From assembly GCF_000276665.1 (NCBI RefSeq), contig NW_004955472.1:11124338-11188337 (forward strand): a DNA stretch of 64,000 nucleotides, written 5' to 3'. Below the pieces are notes generated by a model, which was given only the letters and a program-made list of their open reading frames with translations, searched no databases and was not told the origin of the DNA. Source of the stretch: Chinchilla lanigera (lineage: Eukaryota; Chordata; Mammalia; Rodentia; Chinchillidae). Below are positions 58,521 through 64,000 of this stretch, piece by piece. A program made the translations under genes and the position numbers. The number at the start of each line of letters is the position of its first letter. Position 1 is the stretch's first letter.

Positions 58521-59769
58521 ACACTGTGAGGTGCATCACAACATGACCTTTCTGTCCCATAAAGACAAACATTATAAAAGTTAACTGTTGTTTGCCCCAA
58601 GTCTAATAACAAGGTTTTTAAGTTCTTGCTCCAAATCAAGAGAAAAATAAAGTTTTAACTTATTTTTTATTTTCCAAGGCATTTTAACTTGAGTTCACAA
58701 ATGGAAAAAATGTGACATTTTTTCTGGTACCTTGAAGATCTCAGGAAACAGAAAAGTGCTGATCTTATGACTCTGCCTTTTCCCACCAGAGTGGACCTAC
58801 TTTTCAGAACCAAAATATCACTTTTTACCAAGAGAGATTTAGGGAAACATTTTAGGTAACAGAATAGTCCATTTTGACACATGTCACCATTATTTCATTT
58901 CAGTTATGCCTCAGGTCAAATACCATTCTTGGAACACTATTTTTCAAATAAAAGCCTTTGTAGAATACCTAAAGTGGAATCTGATGCCATGTTTCCCTGA
59001 AACCAATACAAAGGACTCATTACAGTTCACCTTAGAATACATATTCAGGAATTGAAGTGGGCTGAATCATCTATGAACTTGTACATTAACCTTATTATTT
59101 TAAAAATTACTGAGAAATATGGGCAAGGAATTAAAAATTTTCAGGTGATTAGAGATTGAGCTCAGTTTATGGTTTTAAGAATGTAAAAGGAAGATATTGG
59201 GAGATATTTTTACCCATGACCTTCCTATCTATATTAAAATAATGAATTAAACAAACTAATTCCAGTAGAGTAAACCATCAAAAGAAGAAACATGAAATTT
59301 CTGTTGCTAAATAGTTAACATCTGCAATAAATTCAGCTTTCTCTGTATAGCCTGGGTCTATTTTTTCAACATTAATTAAGTGCTTTGCATTTATTTGGCT
59401 ACCTGAAGTATTTCCATTTGTTTTGAAAGTGTGCTTTACAGAAATTGGTTCACATAGTCTCTAAGATGAGTGTTATGATCGTAAACAACTTTCTAGCATA
59501 AGATTTACAAATTTCAAACACCTCATATTGTTCTCTTAGAATAGAAGATGTGAAGGGAGAAATAGAAAACAGAAAATAGTCATGTGCAGAGATGTCAATG
59601 CAACATGTTCTATGTAATTTTTAAGCAAGAGTTTTTAATGTTAAATTACCTCTTCCTTCCCAGAAGGCCAGTTTAGAAAATACTTTTTCTCTTCTTACTT
59701 ACAAAAGAATGAGGTAGATACTTTGGTGGACACTCAACGTGACTTACTTTTTTATGAAATAATATTATA
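58521..59769. other. AT-rich DNA, nothing recognised
   Basis: No supported feature. Confidence 0.4.
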
Positions 59770-59885
59770 TTTAGGTATTTTTACCTTCAGTTTAAACGAG
59801 CAAGCCTAGGCTCATTGAAGTTCAGTAACTTGCTCAAAGTTATAAATAAAATGGCAGAATTAGAATTCCAAAATACTTAATAAGT
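59770..59885 (-). mobile_element. MIR-like SINE, antisense
   Basis: 'ctcattgaagttcagtaact', 'tgctcaaagttataaataaa', 'atggcagaattagaattcca' match the antisense MIR core ('agaggttaagtaacttgccc', 'aaggtcacacagctagtaag', 'tggcagagctgggattcgaa'). Confidence 0.7.
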
Positions 59886-61690
59886 GTTTGATGAAATAAA
59901 TGCGAAAACATTGGGTTGTGCTTATCTTGTACAAAATCCAAATACGAGAGGCAAATTTATTCTGTGGAGTGGTAGTACAATTTATTTTATAAGGATCAAC
60001 ATTCAGTGTAGGAATATGAAAACTAATACAGGGATATGCAGATGACTCTAAAGTCTCCTTCTCACATCTGCTTATGAGAGTTTCATCAAGACATGGCTTA
60101 CGTGGGTTGGGTTAATTCAGCGGAAGAACAAGCAGACAAAAGAGGCTTAAACTCTGGCGATCCTTTCTCAGCACCTACCCCCAACTCTCACCGTTTTTGG
60201 TCCTGAGTAGAGTTGGTATTATTTCCTAGTTCCATAGTTTCTCTGTGCCCCCAGTTTTTCATGTTTAGGTACAATTTTCAGAGACCAGGGGAGCTCTCAA
60301 TGGAAAAGCATCCAGCCCAGATATGCTCAATTTAGTACATGTATCTGTGGAATAATGAGAGATGTAAGAGATCAAATGTGCTCTGCTAGTTTGCTGTTCA
60401 TCAGTTTTTTACCCAATAATCATCATTTGATATTTACTGCATGTAGCATGTATGTCAGTGGTGCTCTGTGCAATATAGAACATAAAGCAAAGGTCATAGT
60501 GGTTAAATCTTTGTTAATTGCATATGTGTTCACCTTGGAGGAGAATTCTTTGAAGCTGAACTCTTAAAGCATATTCTGGTATCAAGTGTTCCTATTTTAG
60601 CATTTTGTTTTCTGCTGGTTTGGAGCTGATAATCCCCTGAATGTGAACACAGGCTACTCTGGGACCAACTTCATCAAAATCAAACTAAAATTCAACAGAA
60701 AATGTTATGTACTGGGATAATTCAGTGTGAACTTTCTTTGTCAGAAAGAAACACATCTTGGTACATAAAGAATATCCTTCAGTTCACATTAGCATCCTTT
60801 CCTCTCTTCCTGTTCCTCATTCTTATATCTTTCTCTTTCCCTTTCTCTCTACTTGACTCTTACTTCTCTAATGAATATTCTGGTGAAAAAGTACAAATGT
60901 ACAATAGAAGCTATTTCCTAAAACCAATATTATAACAGCTTCATGGTGCCCCATTCTATGTTTTGATAAAATATATTACTTGTTTACAAATTCACTTAAC
61001 TTTCCTTTGTGACTAAATTACTTTTCATTCATGAGACAAATACTCAGTTTTCTGGAAAATTCAATACTTGAGAATCTTCTATACTTTTATGCTGATTTGT
61101 TAAGTAAGGTGTAGAAAATACACAATTCGTAATAAGAACAAGTCTATCTTTCACTTTACTTCAAAGGGATCCCAAGTGAATTTTTTTCTCTCATTTTTTC
61201 CATGTCATCTTTTATCAGAAAAAAGAACAATTAAATCATTAAATAGAGATATATAATTTAAAACAAACTAGTATACTCATCTAGTACTACTTTTATTATG
61301 TTGAAACCCTCAAATTTTTGCTACTTATTATTTATTATTGTAGAGTTATTGCTTTAATTGGTTAAGCAATAATTTTAAAGATTAATGATTTCAGTTCTGG
61401 ACAGGAATGAAAGCTTTTCTTATGCTGTTGGTGAAAGTGGAACTGAAAACTTATTCTCAAATGAAATCTTATAACATTTACTAAATTTGAAATACATATA
61501 ATAAAATGCAAAAATGTAAGGGCTTACTCTGATTTTAGCTCTCTTTCTGACAAACATAAACACAAACTGCAGCAACCAAGGGGTGTATTCCTGCCTTTGA
61601 ATGAAAACTTTTAAGATATTTGATTATATGAAAAACTTGGTACACAAGAATGATTATTGCATCATCATTTACGGTTGGAGATGCATGCAA
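59886..61690. other. AT-rich DNA, nothing recognised
   Basis: About 1.8 kb with no supported feature. Short open frames at 60355-60567 and 60702-60935 have no recognised relatives. Confidence 0.4.
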
Positions 61691-61850
61691 AACATTTCTG
61701 GGCTTACAGACAAGTAACTATTAAGAGTGGCTCCTTTGTGGAGAGGGACTCAGTGGTAGTGGGTTAGGAAGGCTTTAACTTTACATTATATACCTCTCTG
61801 ATTATTTATAATATCTAGACAAGTGTATGTATACTTCTATTATTTCTAAA
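61691..61850 (+). mobile_element. Possible L1 3' end fragment
   Basis: 'gagtggctcctttgtggaga', 'gggactcagtggtagtgggt', 'ctttaactttacattatata', 'cctctctgattatttata' resemble the 3' end of some old L1 elements ('agtggttacctctggggagg', 'ggactttcactttttacttt', 'ata..cttctgtattgtttg'). Diverged. Confidence 0.4.
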
Positions 61851-61969
61851 TATCAAGAGGTTAATGAAACAGATCATTTGAGTGTTACAATATGCTATTA
61901 AATATAATATGTAAAATACTGACTTGTGGCTGACTTTAGTAAAACGTTGTAATTTACACATTGGAATTA

Positions 61970-62700
61970 CTGCACCTGGTGCAGACAGGAGATCCTCACT
62001 GAGAAGTCCCGTGAACTGCTTTCACCAGGGTTTGTATGTTGGCCCTCACTGCAAGTGCCCAGAGCACAGTGAGGTATGAGCTGCTGACACCCTGGTTTGG
62101 GTTTGGGCCTTGCTTGCACTCAAACCCCCTGGAGGTCACAGACACAGGCAGTCTGTGATTGCTGTCCATGAAGACCACATCTAGCCCGTGTGCACATCCT
62201 GAATTGCCTGGAGACACAGAATCAGGTGGTGCACAAACTATTGACCCTGCAGTTTGTGTCTGGGTTTGTCTGTACGGTGAATTGCCTGGGGACACAGGTC
62301 CACTGATCTGGGATTGTGCCACCAGTGCAACCCAATTCTGGGTCATATGCAAGCCCTGAACTGCAAGGGGATGCTGGATTAGACAAACTGACATCAGCAG
62401 ACATCACAGTCCACATCTGAGACCTGGGAGAACTAGATACACTTCACCATCTGCCAGAAAAACCCAGAGTAAGCAGTGCACCTCAGTGGACACTGAGAGG
62501 CAAGGCTGACCACCATGAAAGCTAGGGACAATAGCTGCCTTTGCTGAGCTGCCAGGGAAGAGAGAGACTGAGCTTTCTGCATCCAGTTACAAACAACTCG
62601 AAGGACTAAAACACAATCCCAGAACTCCACCTCACTCAGAGCAAGTCCAGGAGACATCAATATAGGAGAACTTAGTAAACACACACCTGAAATTGCTGAT
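61970..62700 (+). promoter_or_regulatory. L1 5'UTR with internal promoter region
   Basis: In L1 elements the 5'UTR carries an internal RNA polymerase II promoter that starts transcription near the first base. This is family knowledge; no promoter motif was verified here. The segment is markedly richer in G+C than the flank but has few CpGs left, consistent with decay by methylation. A 19-base motif (gaattgcctgg[a/g]gacacag) occurs at 62201-62219 and again at 62279-62297, 78 bases apart, suggesting an internal partial duplication. Minus-strand open frames here (61996-62394, 62433-62684) are unlikely to be genes. Confidence 0.75.
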
Positions 62701-63616
62701 ATGATTGCAATGGAAGTAAAGAAACAATATCATAAGGTCACAGAAGAGCTCAGGTCAGAAATAATTTCTCAGGCAAAAAATGAAATGACAATTATAATGA
62801 AAGAACTGCTCAGCATATCAAAAGAAGAAATATATAAGGAAACAGAAGAATGTAGGCAATGGATGGAAACATTAAATGAAAAATATAGAAATTGTTTAGA
62901 ATGCAAGAAGCAGATTCAAAGAGATTTCCAGGAAATCAAAGTTTTCATTGAAAGCTGCCAAAACCACTTTATTGAAGCTGAAGATAGAATTTCAGATATT
63001 GAAGACAACATGGCAGCTAGCGACCTTGAAAGAAAGGATCTCTTAGGAAAGAGAACTAGAAACCAGGAAAAATCAATTCAACAGCTGCAATATGAAGCAA
63101 AGAGGAATAATGTTTGACTAATAAGAGTCAATGAAACAGCAGGAGGCAACACAAATGACATAAAAAGAATATATGCAGAAATAATAGCAGAAAATTTCCC
63201 AAATATGGAAACAGAACCTGATATACTAGTAAATGAGGCATACAGAACTTGAACTAACCATAATCAAAAGAAAACTACACTCAGACATATAATAGTCAAG
63301 ATCCCAGATCTTCAGCAAAAGAATATTAAAAGCTGCTAGAGAAAAGAAAGAGATTACCTACAAAGGAAAGCCCATCAGAATCATGGCAGACTTCTCAACA
63401 CAAACCACCCAATCAAGAAGAGCTTGGAGAGAAGTATTACAGATCATGAGACAAAATAGCTTCCAACCAAGACTGATGTAACCTACCAAACTCTTCTTCA
63501 GGTTCAGTGGAGAAATAAAATATTTCCACAACAAAGAACAACTGAAGAATTTCAAGAGTGCCAAGTCAGCATTGCAAAGAGTACTAAAACATACTCTAGA
63601 CAGAAAAAAAAAATGA
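62701..63616 (+). pseudogene. L1 ORF1 (RNA-binding chaperone), disrupted
   Basis: ORF1p is the trimeric nucleic-acid chaperone that coats L1 RNA. The first in-frame ATG is 62701, although the frame is open back to about 62572. Codons 1-138 encode a Glu/Lys/Gln-rich, coiled-coil-type N-terminal half. In-frame TGA stops fall at 63115 and 63250. A one-base frame change lies near 63310-63320. The C-terminal landmarks are still readable: an AENFP motif near 63187, ILKAAREK near 63323, an ADFS motif near 63385, and YPTKL-like sequence interrupted by TAA at 63479. The original reading ends at TGA 63614-63616. Both TGA stops sit where the family has Arg, consistent with CGA-to-TGA decay. It cannot make a full-length protein. 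Confidence 0.9.
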
Positions 63617-63711
63617 CCATAATTACAAGAACAACAATAGAAAGGAACCGTCAAGAAGAGCAAGCAATTAAACAGATAGGAAAAGTAGGAAACCAACAGC
63701 AAGTAAATAAC

Positions 63712-64000
63712 ATGACAATGATAAGTCAACACATATCAGTTATAGCCATAAATGTAAATGGTCTCAATTCACCAGTCAAAAGAAACAGACTGACACAGGG
63801 CAGTGAGAAACAAAATCCAACGATATGTTGTATACAGGAAACACATGTCACTCAAAAGCAAATCCGTAGACTGAAAATGAAAGGATGGAAAACAATCCTC
63901 CATGCAACAGAAACCCAGAAAAAATCAGGTGTGGCTATTATGTTTGCAGACAATGTAAACTTCAAACCGACAACAATCAAAAGAGTTAAAGAAGGTCACT
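63712..64000 (+). CDS. L1 ORF2 endonuclease/RT, N-terminal part
   Basis: ORF2p is the L1 endonuclease and reverse transcriptase that nicks target DNA and primes cDNA synthesis. From ATG 63712 the frame stays open for 96 codons to the window end. Only the start of the apurinic-type endonuclease domain is visible. The motif INVNGLN places the metal-binding-site Asn at residue 14, and CIQETH places the catalytic Glu at residue 43, the same numbering as human L1. Later motifs GVAIMF and FKP..IKRVKEGH also fit. A normally conserved Trp around residue 30 is Gly here (one-base change from TGG to GGG). The start was chosen because it gives this exact numbering. Whether the rest, including the reverse transcriptase, is intact cannot be seen. 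Confidence 0.92.
   Translation, partial: MTMISQHISVIAINVNGLNSPVKRNRLTQGSEKQNPTICCIQETHVTQKQIRRLKMKGWKTILHATETQKKSGVAIMFADNVNFKPTTIKRVKEGH

Larger units (their letters stand above)
61970..64000 (+). mobile_element. L1 (LINE-1) retrotransposon, 5' portion
   Basis: A sense-strand L1 entering from about 61970 and running off the window. In order it shows a GC-richer 5'UTR (about 730 bases), ORF1 (62701-63616, broken), a spacer of about 95 bases, and ORF2 (63712 onward). This is the standard L1 layout. The 5' end is placed where AT-rich flank gives way to 'cacctggtgcagacaggaga'. Because the 5'UTR is present, the copy may be full length, but the 3' end and target-site duplication are outside the window. 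It is much better preserved than the ancient L1 pieces elsewhere here. Confidence 0.93.

Noticed and set aside
61996..62394. 132-codon minus-strand frame in the L1 5'UTR
   Set aside because: Antisense to a recognised L1 5'UTR, without similarity to a known protein. Some L1 families do have a short antisense ORF0, but nothing here identifies this frame as one.
1..64000. CRISPR arrays, operons, phage or plasmid features
   Set aside because: No evenly spaced short direct repeats, no dense coding, and clear rodent SINEs and LINEs throughout show this is vertebrate nuclear DNA.

Overview
This window is mammalian nuclear DNA, almost certainly from a rodent. It is AT-rich, has no bacterial-style gene packing, and is built from old transposon fragments. 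The rodent call rests on nine tRNA-Ala-derived ID-type SINEs, one B1 with the 29-bp internal duplication, and four dimeric SINEs with a B1-like left half and an ID-like right half (the B1-dID layout). The ID variant (core GCAAAAGCGCCTGCCTGG instead of the mouse/rat form) and the B1-dID order argue against mouse or rat. The exact lineage cannot be fixed from sequence alone. Older layers shared by mammals are also present: L2, MIR, MER5-like hAT, ancient L1, MaLR-type LTRs and a mariner remnant.

I find no host protein-coding gene, tRNA, rRNA or known ncRNA. Nearly all open frames of 60-140 codons are random, low-complexity or repeat-derived. The window reads as intergenic or deep intronic DNA.

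Layout. 1-6757: AT-rich unique DNA with small MIR/L2 pieces, a (TTCC)n and a (GT)n microsatellite, one B1-dID, and an LTR-like repeat cut off by a 956-base assembly gap (6758-7713). 7714-12100: an ID element, then about 1.9 kb of antisense ancient L1, a less AT-rich patch, and a second ID with a perfect 12-bp target-site duplication. 12100-18985: pyrimidine-rich DNA, an unresolved LTR-like block, a third ID, and a patch of higher GC and CpG around 15.95-16.83 kb. 18985-24600: two L1 pieces in opposite orientation, a MIR, stacked LTR fragments, a two-copy diverged direct repeat, and a mariner transposase fossil. 24600-36200: L2 and MER5 pieces, a large (CTTT)n tract, a 750-bp L2, and three ID elements. 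37150-42060: a nested stack of LTRs inside LTRs and inside antisense L1. 42060-52830: mostly unclassified DNA with an LTR carrying a B1, a good L2 copy, and two IDs. 52830-61960: unique AT-rich DNA with MIR/L2 and one B1-dID.

The right edge (about 61970-64000) holds the 5' part of a sense-strand L1 retrotransposon: a GC-richer 5'UTR, a broken ORF1, and an ORF2 that is still open at the window end and keeps the endonuclease residues Asn14 and Glu43. It is the only stretch of recognisable protein-coding sequence with an open frame. I did not find a previously undescribed biological system. The most useful observations are the L1, the mariner fossil, the SINE variants and the nested insertion order.
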